From JBFHIZ01 sp963666475 (GTDB taxonomy: Bacteria > Bacillota > Clostridia > Lachnospirales > Lachnospiraceae), in contig CAXXJM010000001.1 of NCBI GenBank assembly GCA_963666475.2, positions 744,001 to 808,000 on the forward strand: a stretch of DNA of 64,000 nt, in the 5' to 3' direction. Shown here piece after piece: positions 51,540 to 60,127 of this stretch (position 1 is the stretch's first letter; each line of letters begins with the position of its first letter). The notes below the pieces were generated by a model. That model worked only from the letters and a program-made list of their open reading frames with translations, was not told the origin of the DNA and ran no database searches. Position numbers and translations under genes: made by a program.

Positions 51540-53059
51540 GCTTTATGTCCACCAATCTGTTGATTTCTTTCAATTGTCATGGCACCATCTTTCAAATTTG
51601 TCCCTTTTAAGATGGCATTTTTACCATACTTTTTTTTTATATCCAACATTGCTTGTTGAATTTGCTTTTCCTTTTTTTCGGATTCTTTCTCTTTGATTTC
51701 CATCTGTGGATCGGTAAACATCGAAAAAAGATCCAACTGTTCATATGTCGATTCTTTCTGTAAATGGCTCACATCTTCCAAACGATTGGCTGAGAGATTC
51801 ACTCTTCTTACAAGAAGGTCAGGATTTACGATTTGGTCAAAAAGATTCATCACCTGATTCATGATTTGTCTGGTTGAAGATGTTTTGATTTTGAAATTTG
51901 TTGTACCATGCGCATGTTTTGGTGTTTTTCTTCCATACATATCCGTTACGATTTCACCCTGGTATGCATCACGAATTTCTGGAATTGTTAAATTCAAAAT
52001 ATCATAACCAATCGTAAGGACGATTTGATCCGTCACCACTCCTTTTGCTACCAAATCTAATACTAAAAGTTCCGTCATTTCCTGTACAATAACTCTGGCT
52101 TTTTCAAAGGTATAAGCACTTTGTAGCACCTGACCTGCACCAGTACTTTTTACTTCTGGGCGATATGCTTTGACATCTTCTATCGTACATGGTTCATAAC
52201 CCCATGCATGGTCAATCAACAATTCTGCATTGATTCCAAAGATTTTGTATAATAAATCTTCATTTTGAAATTTATTGGTACCGATGGAACATCTCGCTAC
52301 ATCTCCCATTGTAAACATACCGTGTTCCGCTAATTTTTTTGCATATCCTCTTCCAATTCTCCAAAAATCAGTAATCGGTTGATGCGCCCACAATTCTTTT
52401 CGATAAGAATACTCGTTCAATTCCGCAATTCGTACGCCATCTTCATCAGCAGGCGTATGCTTTGCCATAATATCCATCGCTATTTTACATAAATATAGAT
52501 TGGTTCCAATTCCGGCAGTTGCCGTAATTCCTACCGTATCATATACATCCTGAATCATTTTTTTTGTAAACTCTCTTGCCGTTTGTCCAGCTGCCTTCAA
52601 ATAATCTGTGACATCCATGAATACCTCATCGATTGAGTAGACATGAACATCTTCTGGTGCAATGTATTTCATATAGACTTGGAAAATCCGTGCACTATAG
52701 TCCATATACAATGCCATTCGAGGCGTTGCCGCAATATAGTCGATTGCTAAAGATGGATCTTGATTTAGTTCGTTTGCATCATAAGATTTTCCTGAAAATT
52801 TCATCTGCGGAGCTTTTTGTATTCGCAAAGCATTTTCATTTTTTACTTTTTGAACGACTTCAAAAAGTCTTGATCTTCCAGATAGTCCAAATACTTTTAA
52901 AGTTGGAGAAACTGCGAGACATATTGTTTTTTCGGTTCGTGATGCATCTGCAACCACTAAATTTGTTGATAAAGGATCTAATCCTCTCTCCATACACTCT
53001 ACCGAAGCGTAAAAAGATTTTAGGTCGATTGCAACATATATTCTGTTTTTCTCTCCCAT
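51536..53059 (-). CDS. Y-family DNA polymerase (DinB/UmuC-like)
   Basis: 507 aa. Catalytic residues in YVAIDLKSFYASVECMERGL and VYSIDEVFMDVTDYLK are intact, so the protein should be an active translesion polymerase. The C-terminus is longer than DinB and ends in a lysine-rich segment, as in the UvrX subgroup. Coupled to the YolD-like gene. It has a strong sigma-A-type promoter (below) and RBS GGAGG; no LexA box is apparent. Confidence 0.92.
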   Translation of the reverse strand: MGEKNRIYVAIDLKSFYASVECMERGLDPLSTNLVVADASRTEKTICLAVSPTLKVFGLSGRSRLFEVVQKVKNENALRIQKAPQMKFSGKSYDANELNQDPSLAIDYIAATPRMALYMDYSARIFQVYMKYIAPEDVHVYSIDEVFMDVTDYLKAAGQTAREFTKKMIQDVYDTVGITATAGIGTNLYLCKIAMDIMAKHTPADEDGVRIAELNEYSYRKELWAHQPITDFWRIGRGYAKKLAEHGMFTMGDVARCSIGTNKFQNEDLLYKIFGINAELLIDHAWGYEPCTIEDVKAYRPEVKSTGAGQVLQSAYTFEKARVIVQEMTELLVLDLVAKGVVTDQIVLTIGYDILNLTIPEIRDAYQGEIVTDMYGRKTPKHAHGTTNFKIKTSSTRQIMNQVMNLFDQIVNPDLLVRRVNLSANRLEDVSHLQKESTYEQLDLFSMFTDPQMEIKEKESEKKEKQIQQAMLDIKKKYGKNAILKGTNLKDGAMTIERNQQIGGHKA

Positions 53060-53097
53060 TCTTTTTCCTCCGTTTTCGTATTTTCTGAGATACCTAT

Positions 53098-53126
53098 AGT
53101 ATACTATTTTGAAAATATCAAGTCAA
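53098..53126 (-). promoter_or_regulatory. Promoter of the polymerase/YolD operon
   Basis: Minus strand TTGACT (53121-53126), 17 bp, TATACT (53098-53103), 39 bp from the start codon. Confidence 0.8.
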
Positions 53127-53135
53127 AATAGATAT

Positions 53136-53186
53136 TTGACTTTTTCTAATTATCATGCTATATTACATATGAACAAGTATTCATAT
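53136..53186 (+). promoter_or_regulatory. Promoter and ArsR/CadC-type operator of the metal ATPase
   Basis: TTGACT (53136-53141), 17 bp, TATATT (53159-53164). Directly downstream, ATATGAA-N6-TTCATAT (53167-53186) is the inverted repeat typical of ArsR/SmtB repressors and would block the start site. Confidence 0.82.
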
Positions 53187-53220
53187 GTTCATTGAACAAC
53201 TAGCAAAAGGAGAACAACGT

Positions 53221-55296
53221 ATGAAAAAAATTTATACCATTCAAAATTTAGGCTGTGCAAACTGTGCCGCTAAAATAGAACGTAAAATAGAATCTCTTCC
53301 TGGTGTAAAATCTGCAACAATCACATTTGCTACAAAAAAACTAACCTTAGAAGCTTTTGATCACTCTGCCTTATTGGAAGAAGTCAATGCAATCATCGCA
53401 AGCATTGAACACGATGCTTGTTTGTTGGTTTCGGATCAACCTGCAAAAAAAAGCTGGTTTGCAGAGAAAAAAGATGAAATTCAACTCCTGGCAGGTGCCT
53501 TTTTGTTCATCCTAGGATTTGTAATCTCCCCACTTGGCGACCTCCCATCAATGCTAGTATTTCTTATGGCTTATTTGATTTTAGGCTTTGAAATTGTATT
53601 GTATGCAATTCGCAATATCATCAAAGGAAATGTTTTTGATGAAAATTTTTTGATGAGTATTGCAACCATCGGAGCTATTGTAATTGGTATGTATTCTGAA
53701 GCAGTTGGTGTTATGCTCTTTTATCGTGTTGGAGAGTGGTTCGAAGAAAAAGCGGTTGAAAAAAATCGTAAACAAATCATGGACGCGGTCGACTTAAGAC
53801 CGGAAACCGTATTATTGGTGGATCACGGACATACCCATGAGATTTCAGCAAGCAAAGCGGAAGTTGGAAACATCATCCTTGTACGTCCGGGTGATCGAAT
53901 TCCTTTAGATGGACACATTGTGGATGGCTCAAGTCGAATCGACACATCCCCAGTTACGGGTGAATCTGTTCCAATCTCTGTATCTGTAGGTAGTGAAGTC
54001 ATCTCTGGATGTATCAACACATCTGGTGCCATTAAAATTGCAGTGGATAAACCACTCTCTGAATCCATGGTCAGTCGTATTCTTGAATCCGTAGAGAATG
54101 CTGCTGCAAATAAACCTTCGATCGACCGATTTATTACTCGTTTTTCCAGAATTTACACCCCCTTCGTTGTAGCAGTTTCGATTGCGACCGCAATCATTCC
54201 ATCATTAATTACAGGGAACTGGAGTCATTGGATTTATACCGCCCTCACTTTCCTTGTTATCAGCTGTCCATGCGCACTTGTACTTAGTGTTCCTCTCGCT
54301 TTCTTTTCAGGCATAGGAGCTGGCTCCAAAATGGGAATCTTGTTTAAAGGTGGTTCTTCAATCGAAGCACTGACAAAAGTAAAAGCAATTGTCCTGGATA
54401 AAACTGGAACAATTACAAAAGGGAATTTTATTCTCCATGATATCACCCCTGAAAAAGGGTTTGATACCAATCAACTATTACAAATTGCAGCAACTTGTGA
54501 ATCGGCTTCTACACACCCGATTGCTTCAAGTATCAGAAGCGCAGCTTTCGAAATCGACCTTCCAAAACTTCATGTTCAAGAAACGGAAGAAGTTTCCGGA
54601 CATGGCATTCGATGTAAGATTGACGATTCCACCTATCTTTGTGGGAAATCGGAGCTATTAATAAATAATGGTGTTGATCTAAGCAATTATCAGTCAAGTG
54701 ATTACGGTACCGAAGTTCTTCTGTCCAAAGATGGCGTATTTCTTGGCTCTCTCAATATTTCAGACACCCTTAAAGAGGATGCAGTAGAAGCCATTTCAGA
54801 CTTGAATGCAAAAGGATATTACACTGCTATGCTTACTGGTGACTCCGAAAAAAGTGCTGCTTATATTGGCCGCAAGGTACAATTAAAAGAAATCTTTTCC
54901 AAATTACTACCATTAGATAAATTAAACATGTTGAATAACATTCGAGAAAAGCAAGGTCCCGTTCTTTTTGTAGGGGACGGTATCAATGATGCTCCTGTTC
55001 TCGCAGCAGCTGATGTGGGTGCTGCAATGGGAAGTGGTTCTGATGCAGCCATTGAAGCTGCCGACGTTGTATACATGACTTCTCACGTTGAAGCCATCCC
55101 AGCTTCCATTCAGATTGCCAAAAACACCAATCATATCGCCATGCAAAATGTAATATTCGCTCTTCTAATCAAGGGGCTAATCATGGCTCTTGGGTTTGCA
55201 GGAATTGCATCGATGTGGCTTGCAGTGTTTGCAGATACCGGAGTTGCATTACTTTGTATTTTAAATTCAGTTCGAATTCTATATAAGAAATTTTAG
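53221..55296 (+). CDS. Heavy-metal-transporting P1B-type ATPase (CadA/ZntA-like)
   Basis: 691 aa from the ATG at 53221 (AAGGAG 8 nt upstream; the longer frame starts inside the operator). One N-terminal HMA domain with GCANCAAK, eight TM helices with CPC in VISCPCALVLSVP, phosphorylation site DKTGTIT, SEHP-type THPIA, and hinge GDGINDAPVLAAAD. The CPC plus this subgroup suggests Zn2+/Cd2+/Pb2+ efflux. Operator and ArsR gene nearby support metal-induced expression. Confidence 0.93.
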   Translation: MKKIYTIQNLGCANCAAKIERKIESLPGVKSATITFATKKLTLEAFDHSALLEEVNAIIASIEHDACLLVSDQPAKKSWFAEKKDEIQLLAGAFLFILGFVISPLGDLPSMLVFLMAYLILGFEIVLYAIRNIIKGNVFDENFLMSIATIGAIVIGMYSEAVGVMLFYRVGEWFEEKAVEKNRKQIMDAVDLRPETVLLVDHGHTHEISASKAEVGNIILVRPGDRIPLDGHIVDGSSRIDTSPVTGESVPISVSVGSEVISGCINTSGAIKIAVDKPLSESMVSRILESVENAAANKPSIDRFITRFSRIYTPFVVAVSIATAIIPSLITGNWSHWIYTALTFLVISCPCALVLSVPLAFFSGIGAGSKMGILFKGGSSIEALTKVKAIVLDKTGTITKGNFILHDITPEKGFDTNQLLQIAATCESASTHPIASSIRSAAFEIDLPKLHVQETEEVSGHGIRCKIDDSTYLCGKSELLINNGVDLSNYQSSDYGTEVLLSKDGVFLGSLNISDTLKEDAVEAISDLNAKGYYTAMLTGDSEKSAAYIGRKVQLKEIFSKLLPLDKLNMLNNIREKQGPVLFVGDGINDAPVLAAADVGAAMGSGSDAAIEAADVVYMTSHVEAIPASIQIAKNTNHIAMQNVIFALLIKGLIMALGFAGIASMWLAVFADTGVALLCILNSVRILYKKF

Positions 55297-55304
55297 AGGT
55301 GTCT

Positions 55305-55394
55305 CCTGTAGCCTAGAATTTTTTGATTCTTAAAGCTGAAGTTAGTTGGGAACACCCCTGCATAGCAGGTGATTTATTGTAATCTTGGTTACAA
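55305..55394 (+). repeat. 90-bp interspersed element, copy 2
   Basis: See copy 1 at 43234-43323. Here it lies between the ATPase stop and a terminator. Contains the hairpins CCTGC-ATA-GCAGG and TTGTAATCTTGGTTACAA; the first hairpin is broken in copy 1. Confidence 0.75.
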
Positions 55395-55395
55395 G

Positions 55396-55424
55396 AAAAA
55401 TCCACGACTTTCGTCGTGGATTTT
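55396..55424. terminator. Bidirectional terminator between ATPase and ArsR genes
   Basis: Perfect 9-bp stem AATCCACGAC-type / GTCGTGGATT with runs of A and T on each side. Confidence 0.85.
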
Positions 55425-55426
55425 CA

Positions 55427-55801
55427 TTATTCTTCTATATGTTCTAACCCTTGACTAAAGATGGTCAAAATATGACTATCTGCCAAAGAATAAAAAATTG
55501 TTTTTCCTTCTCTTCTCTTTTTTACCAGTGACTGCTGTTTCAATACGCGTAGTTGATGAGAAATTGCCGACTGGGTCATTCCTAGTAAACTGGCGATGTC
55601 TAGCACACACATTTCTTGATATTTTAATGCGTATATAATCTTAAGTCTAGTGGCATCACCAAAAACCTTGAAAAATTCTGCAAGATCCTGGAGTTCTTCT
55701 TCTGGTGGTTCTTCTTCTAATATTGTAGTTTTGCATGCTTCCTCTAAATATAGAAACTTTGGCTTTTCATGCTCCATGATTTTCTCCGTTCTTGTAATCA
55801 A
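55427..55801 (-). CDS. ArsR/SmtB-family metal-sensing repressor
   Basis: 124 aa winged helix. Metal-site motif MCVLDIASLLGMTQSAISHQ with ELCVLD-type Cys; N-terminal extension with a Cys (LEEACKTT), the layout of CadC-type sensors of Cd/Pb/Zn. The recognition helix is TQSAISHQLRVLKQ. It is convergent with the ATPase gene. The ArsR-type inverted repeat sits at the ATPase promoter, so the repressor acts on it from a separate transcript. Confidence 0.88.
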   Translation of the reverse strand: MITRTEKIMEHEKPKFLYLEEACKTTILEEEPPEEELQDLAEFFKVFGDATRLKIIYALKYQEMCVLDIASLLGMTQSAISHQLRVLKQQSLVKKRREGKTIFYSLADSHILTIFSQGLEHIEE

Positions 55802-55852
55802 TTTTTCATAGTTCTATCTATCATAGTAGCATACTTCCAAATTTCATTCAAC

Positions 55853-58396
55853 TTACATTCTTTCCATCGCAAACGCAATTGCTTCATCTGCCATCAATGG
55901 CTTGCTATAATAAAATCCTTGAATGTACTCACAGTTTTTATCCATAAGATATTCGACTTGCTCCTTTGTCTCTACGCCTTCAGCTATCGTTACAAGTCCA
56001 AATCCTTTTGCAAGATTTATGGTTGCGTCAACCAGTGTAGAACCTCTAAAATCTAAAATCTTATCAGTAAACGTCTTGTCGATTTTGATGACATCGATTG
56101 GAAGCCTTTGCAAATATGCAAGTGAAGAAAAACCAGTCCCAAAATCATCCAAAGCAATTTGAAAACCATGACTTTTTAGTTCATTTAGCTTCTCTGCCAT
56201 ATAATCATATGCTTCTATCATGACACTTTCTGTGATTTCTAGTTGAATGAATTTTGGTTCAATTCCACATTTCGTTGTCATATTCAATAAGCTTTTAACA
56301 AAGCTTTCCTGATAAAATTGTACAATCGAAACATTGATTGAAAGCTTAATGTCATGTAGTCCATTTTCTTCCAACTGGTTATGAAAATTCATGACCTGCT
56401 CACATACCAGCTCCCCTATAGGCAGAATTAGTCCGCTACTTTCAGCAATCGGTATAAATTTTGCGGGTGATATCGATCCAAGTTCTTCATCATCCCAACG
56501 TACCAGTGCTTCAAAAGAAACAACTTTTTTCCCATCACAGGAAACGATTGGTTGATATTGCACATAAAACGCCTCTTTATCCAACCCTTCTTTTACTTTA
56601 CGAATCAAAATATATTCGTTTTGATAAATATCATTCATGTCTTTTACATATTTTTTCAGAGCAGATTTTCCATCTTTCTTCGCATGATACATTGCCATAT
56701 CAGCTTCCATCAACAAAATTTCAAAATTTCCTCCATTGTCTGGGTAAATAGAGTACCCTATACTTGCCGTGATTGATATCTTTCGAGACTCAATTTCAAA
56801 ATCTTTAACGATCGTTTTACTAATTCTTAAAAGAAGTCCGTTCAGGGAATCCAGTTCCTCGAGGTCTTCAAATTCTTTTACTAAAACAAATTCATCTCCA
56901 CCAATTCTTGAGACATACAGACTTGGGTCCACAAGATCTAAACGCTTACTTACTAATACCAGTAGCTCGTCTCCTAGATGGTGTCCATATGTGTTATTGA
57001 TAAATTTGAAATTATCTAAATCTATGTAAATAACAATAATCTTTCCATTCTCAGTGATCGATGATATTCGTTCACCAAGATGTTCTTCCAATGCATATCG
57101 ATTGAATAGACCGGTAAGATAATCATGTCGATTATCATATTCCAGTTCCTCCTTCATTTGCATCAACTCTTCGTTTTGTGCAACTAGTTCTTCTTCACCT
57201 GCCTGCAATTCATCATTAAGCTGCTGTAATAAATTCTTGCTTTCAATCACTTGAGCTCTAGATTTTACCAAACGGTTTTGGAACCATAGTAAAACAATAA
57301 TTAAAATCACTAAAAATACCAATACAAAGATTGTGGAATTGACTAAGCCTTTGTGTGCTGCATAAAAACTTTCTTTTTCATTTAAAATGACTACGGTATC
57401 ATCCAGAAGATATTTACTTAAGCCATATTTATTCAGATTGATCTCATCGACACCTGTATAAACTGTAGCTTCTGTCACAAAAGGAATTGAATCAGCTTGT
57501 TCTCCTGCTAAAATGCGAGCACCAAGCTCCCCAATTTGTTTTCCTTGTAAGACTCCACTTAAAAAGGTTCCCCCAGTGATACCATATCCAAATTGATGCT
57601 CATCGATACTATACATTGGTACTGTGGAAACCTCTGCAAACTCTGTGCAAAAAATTTGTGGTTTTTTTACGATTCCATCGCTCGAAACAGAGTAAGAAAT
57701 AAAAATAACCGCACTGTCATCTTTTAAATTTTTTAAATCCTCAAGAATCTCGTGATACGTTTTTTCCGACCAGTCGACGACCTGAAACTTATTATCCTGA
57801 TTCATAGATTCAAGTGCAGAAAGAAATGTTTGATTTGTTCTGACTCCACTTTCTGATAAATCATGAATGACAACTAATTGATTTACCTCCGGCTGTAAGG
57901 TTTCGATTAATTCAATCATTCCTTCCGGTTTCATTTTTTCAAATACACCCGTGATATTTTTTTCATCACCAATGATTTCTGCCGCCGTAGTATCAATGAT
58001 TCCTCCAAAAACAATCGGAGCATCATCAAAAATAACATCTCGATAAGTCAGCGCAAATTCTAGCCCTTTATCGTCCGTGACTAAAATTAAGTCTATATCA
58101 ATGTCCTTATATTTTTCGTCTAATTCTTTTCCGATATCTTCGATTAACTGTTCATCTGGAAACCGCTTCCAATCCAAAAACTCAATATAGACATTGGCAT
58201 CTGGATACTTCTCTGCCAGGACCGAACAAATGCCTTCATTTTGATTGTAAGTCCATGTATATCCCAAATGATATGCATGGATTACTACGATAGTCTTGAT
58301 ATCCTCTTCATGTTCTGCATAAGCATAACGATCTACATTCGAATAGCTAAATAACAAGAAATAAACGAATAACACAATGCATATTCTTTTCCCCAT
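55853..58396 (-). CDS. ABC-substrate-binding-like sensor with GGDEF and EAL domains
   Basis: 847 aa. Signal/TM at the N-terminus, a periplasmic-type ABC substrate-binding domain (residues about 32-330), a second TM (STIFVLVFLVILIIVLLWFQ), a coiled coil, GGDEF with RIGGDEFVLV (intact), and EAL with SFEALVRW, DDFGTGFSSLAYL and AEGVETKEQVEYL. Could make or break c-di-GMP in response to an extracellular solute. Together with the HD-GYP protein and riboswitch it builds the c-di-GMP circuit of the window. Confidence 0.93.
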   Translation of the reverse strand: MGKRICIVLFVYFLLFSYSNVDRYAYAEHEEDIKTIVVIHAYHLGYTWTYNQNEGICSVLAEKYPDANVYIEFLDWKRFPDEQLIEDIGKELDEKYKDIDIDLILVTDDKGLEFALTYRDVIFDDAPIVFGGIIDTTAAEIIGDEKNITGVFEKMKPEGMIELIETLQPEVNQLVVIHDLSESGVRTNQTFLSALESMNQDNKFQVVDWSEKTYHEILEDLKNLKDDSAVIFISYSVSSDGIVKKPQIFCTEFAEVSTVPMYSIDEHQFGYGITGGTFLSGVLQGKQIGELGARILAGEQADSIPFVTEATVYTGVDEINLNKYGLSKYLLDDTVVILNEKESFYAAHKGLVNSTIFVLVFLVILIIVLLWFQNRLVKSRAQVIESKNLLQQLNDELQAGEEELVAQNEELMQMKEELEYDNRHDYLTGLFNRYALEEHLGERISSITENGKIIVIYIDLDNFKFINNTYGHHLGDELLVLVSKRLDLVDPSLYVSRIGGDEFVLVKEFEDLEELDSLNGLLLRISKTIVKDFEIESRKISITASIGYSIYPDNGGNFEILLMEADMAMYHAKKDGKSALKKYVKDMNDIYQNEYILIRKVKEGLDKEAFYVQYQPIVSCDGKKVVSFEALVRWDDEELGSISPAKFIPIAESSGLILPIGELVCEQVMNFHNQLEENGLHDIKLSINVSIVQFYQESFVKSLLNMTTKCGIEPKFIQLEITESVMIEAYDYMAEKLNELKSHGFQIALDDFGTGFSSLAYLQRLPIDVIKIDKTFTDKILDFRGSTLVDATINLAKGFGLVTIAEGVETKEQVEYLMDKNCEYIQGFYYSKPLMADEAIAFAMERM

Positions 58397-58416
58397 TTAT
58401 ATCACCACCCTCACTA

Positions 58417-58453
58417 AAAAAAAAGCCAGAACTATCAATGATAAATTCCGGCG
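58417..58453 (-). terminator. Terminator of the ThrE-type exporter operon
   Basis: Stem GCCGGAA / TTCTGGC (one GU) with nine T on the minus strand, 20 bp before the GGDEF-EAL start codon and about 100 bp past the exporter stop. Confidence 0.75.
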
Positions 58454-58557
58454 TAAATACTAGTGTAAATATCTAAATTAAATTTTATATTTGATAATTA
58501 TCGAACAACTTGACCTTTTTCAATATAATATTAGTATAAATCAACTATTTCATATTC

Positions 58558-59004
58558 TCAATAGTTATTTTTACGGTAATTAAACATTTTTTGAGGAACC
58601 AAAAATACAATCATTATTCCAAAAGCAATTGCCAGTGCAATTCCAAGAGATTCTCTTCCATAGCGTCCAGCAAGGGACATATCGCCTAAAAAAACATAAT
58701 AGGAAGTGAAATAAATTCCGGTTCCTGGAACCAAAGGAAAAATACCTGCAATCAAAAAAACGAGAACTGGCACTCTTCGATTCACTGCATAAATACGTGA
58801 TAATATGGTAATGACCAGTGCTGCGAAAAATGTGGATAATATAACCGAAGAAAACCCTTCGTTAAACAGTAGATAAATAAACCAACCTACAACCCCTGTA
58901 ATTCCACAATAGATATACTCTTTTCTTGGTGTTCCAAAAAGAATAGAAAAGGATACAGTCGCAATACCTGCCACAATAATCTGAATGAACATTTGCATAT
59001 ACAA
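58558..59004 (-). CDS. Threonine/serine exporter small subunit (ThrE C-domain, DUF3815-like)
   Basis: 148 aa with four to five helices; TPRKEYIYCGITGVVGWFIY, LVFLIAGIFPLVPGTGIYFT and LGDMSLAGRYGRESLG are typical of the DUF3815 domain that in fused ThrE proteins follows DUF1212. Needs the larger subunit encoded 9 bp upstream. Exports small neutral amino acids, by family. Confidence 0.88.
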   Translation of the reverse strand: MYMQMFIQIIVAGIATVSFSILFGTPRKEYIYCGITGVVGWFIYLLFNEGFSSVILSTFFAALVITILSRIYAVNRRVPVLVFLIAGIFPLVPGTGIYFTSYYVFLGDMSLAGRYGRESLGIALAIAFGIMIVFLVPQKMFNYRKNNY

Positions 59005-59013
59005 TCTCCCTCC

Positions 59014-59793
59014 CTATCTCATTGCCTGCCATAACAGCATAACACTACCTACTCCAACTGAAATACTTACCGAAACAAGAAGCGCATTCACCAATCGAAC
59101 CGTTCCCGAAAGATAATCTCCCGCAAAGAAGTTGCGTACTGCCGTGGTTAACGAAACTCCAGGAACCAGACATATGATGGACCCAATCATAATGTGGTTG
59201 AAATCATCCCCGATCCCAATGGAATATAAAGCGATAGAAACTACTGTCACCAATCCTCCACCAAAAGCTATTTTTAACATTTCTGGAGTATGCGCCTGTT
59301 GTGTCGCAATAAGGAAAATATATAGAATTACTCCTGCGAGAAACGATGCAATACTATCGAATGCACTTCCACCCAACATAAACCCAAAAGCTGCACTACC
59401 TACTCCTGCAAAAATGACTCGAATCCAATTGGGTTCATGTGGAATCTGCTCTGCTTTTTTCATTTCTTCCATCGCCTGCGAAACGTCATACTTCCCTTCA
59501 ACAATCTCTCTGGATATTCGATTTACTGCAGTTATTCGGCCTAAATGAACCGGTGAAATTGGTATGTGTAAGCTTCGACCACTTCGAAATCCTTCATCTT
59601 CAATTAACATTGTCGCAAAAATCCCATTTGCCATCACAAAAATATCCAACTCTTTAATGTTATATGCATTTCCTATTTTATTCATCGTCTCTTCTACACG
59701 AAAAATCTCAGCACCGTTCTCTAATAATATCTTACCTGCATACATTATCAGATCGAAGACTTGATTTTGAAAATTTCTTTTCGTTTGCTCCAT
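59014..59793 (-). CDS. Threonine/serine exporter large subunit (ThrE N-domain, DUF1212-like)
   Basis: 259 aa. Cytoplasmic N-terminus GKILLENGAEIFRVEETMNK (the DUF1212 signature), followed by five TM helices with GVGSAAFGFMLGGSAFDSIA and MIGSIICLVPGVSLTTAVRN. Split-type ThrE with the small subunit gene downstream. No clear promoter motif stands out upstream. Confidence 0.9.
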   Translation of the reverse strand: MEQTKRNFQNQVFDLIMYAGKILLENGAEIFRVEETMNKIGNAYNIKELDIFVMANGIFATMLIEDEGFRSGRSLHIPISPVHLGRITAVNRISREIVEGKYDVSQAMEEMKKAEQIPHEPNWIRVIFAGVGSAAFGFMLGGSAFDSIASFLAGVILYIFLIATQQAHTPEMLKIAFGGGLVTVVSIALYSIGIGDDFNHIMIGSIICLVPGVSLTTAVRNFFAGDYLSGTVRLVNALLVSVSISVGVGSVMLLWQAMR

Positions 59794-60127
59794 GATTCAA
59801 CTCACTTTCTATTCGAGGATATATTTTTTATTATAATACTTTTTCGTAAGATTTGTTCATATAAAAAATATTTTTTTAATTATATAACGTACTTACACAA
59901 ACTATTTGTTGACGAAACTCAAATGAAATGTCATAATATAAATCACATAATTCTATATTATCAGTTATTAGTTGATTAATGACATATATCACATGCAATT
60001 TATATTGCTTGTCTTTTTTTTCTGTTTATTTTGCAAACTTGTTTTTGAATTTCATATCAAACTAATCTTTTCCAACTTTAATTTTATAAATTCATAATTA
60101 CCAACCTTGAGGGTGAGGAGGAACCTT
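59794..60127 (+). promoter_or_regulatory. Long leader with promoter for chemoreceptor 60128-62047
   Basis: TTGACG (59909-59914), 17 bp, CATAAT (59932-59937) form a good sigma-A promoter, leaving a leader of about 185 nt. No GEMM-type riboswitch motif is visible in it. The left 100 bp are simply AT-rich spacer. Confidence 0.6.

Noticed and set aside
59794..60127. Second c-di-GMP riboswitch before the chemoreceptor at 60128
   Set aside because: Despite the long leader, no GACGCAAA or GGTAGCCAG-type motif is present.
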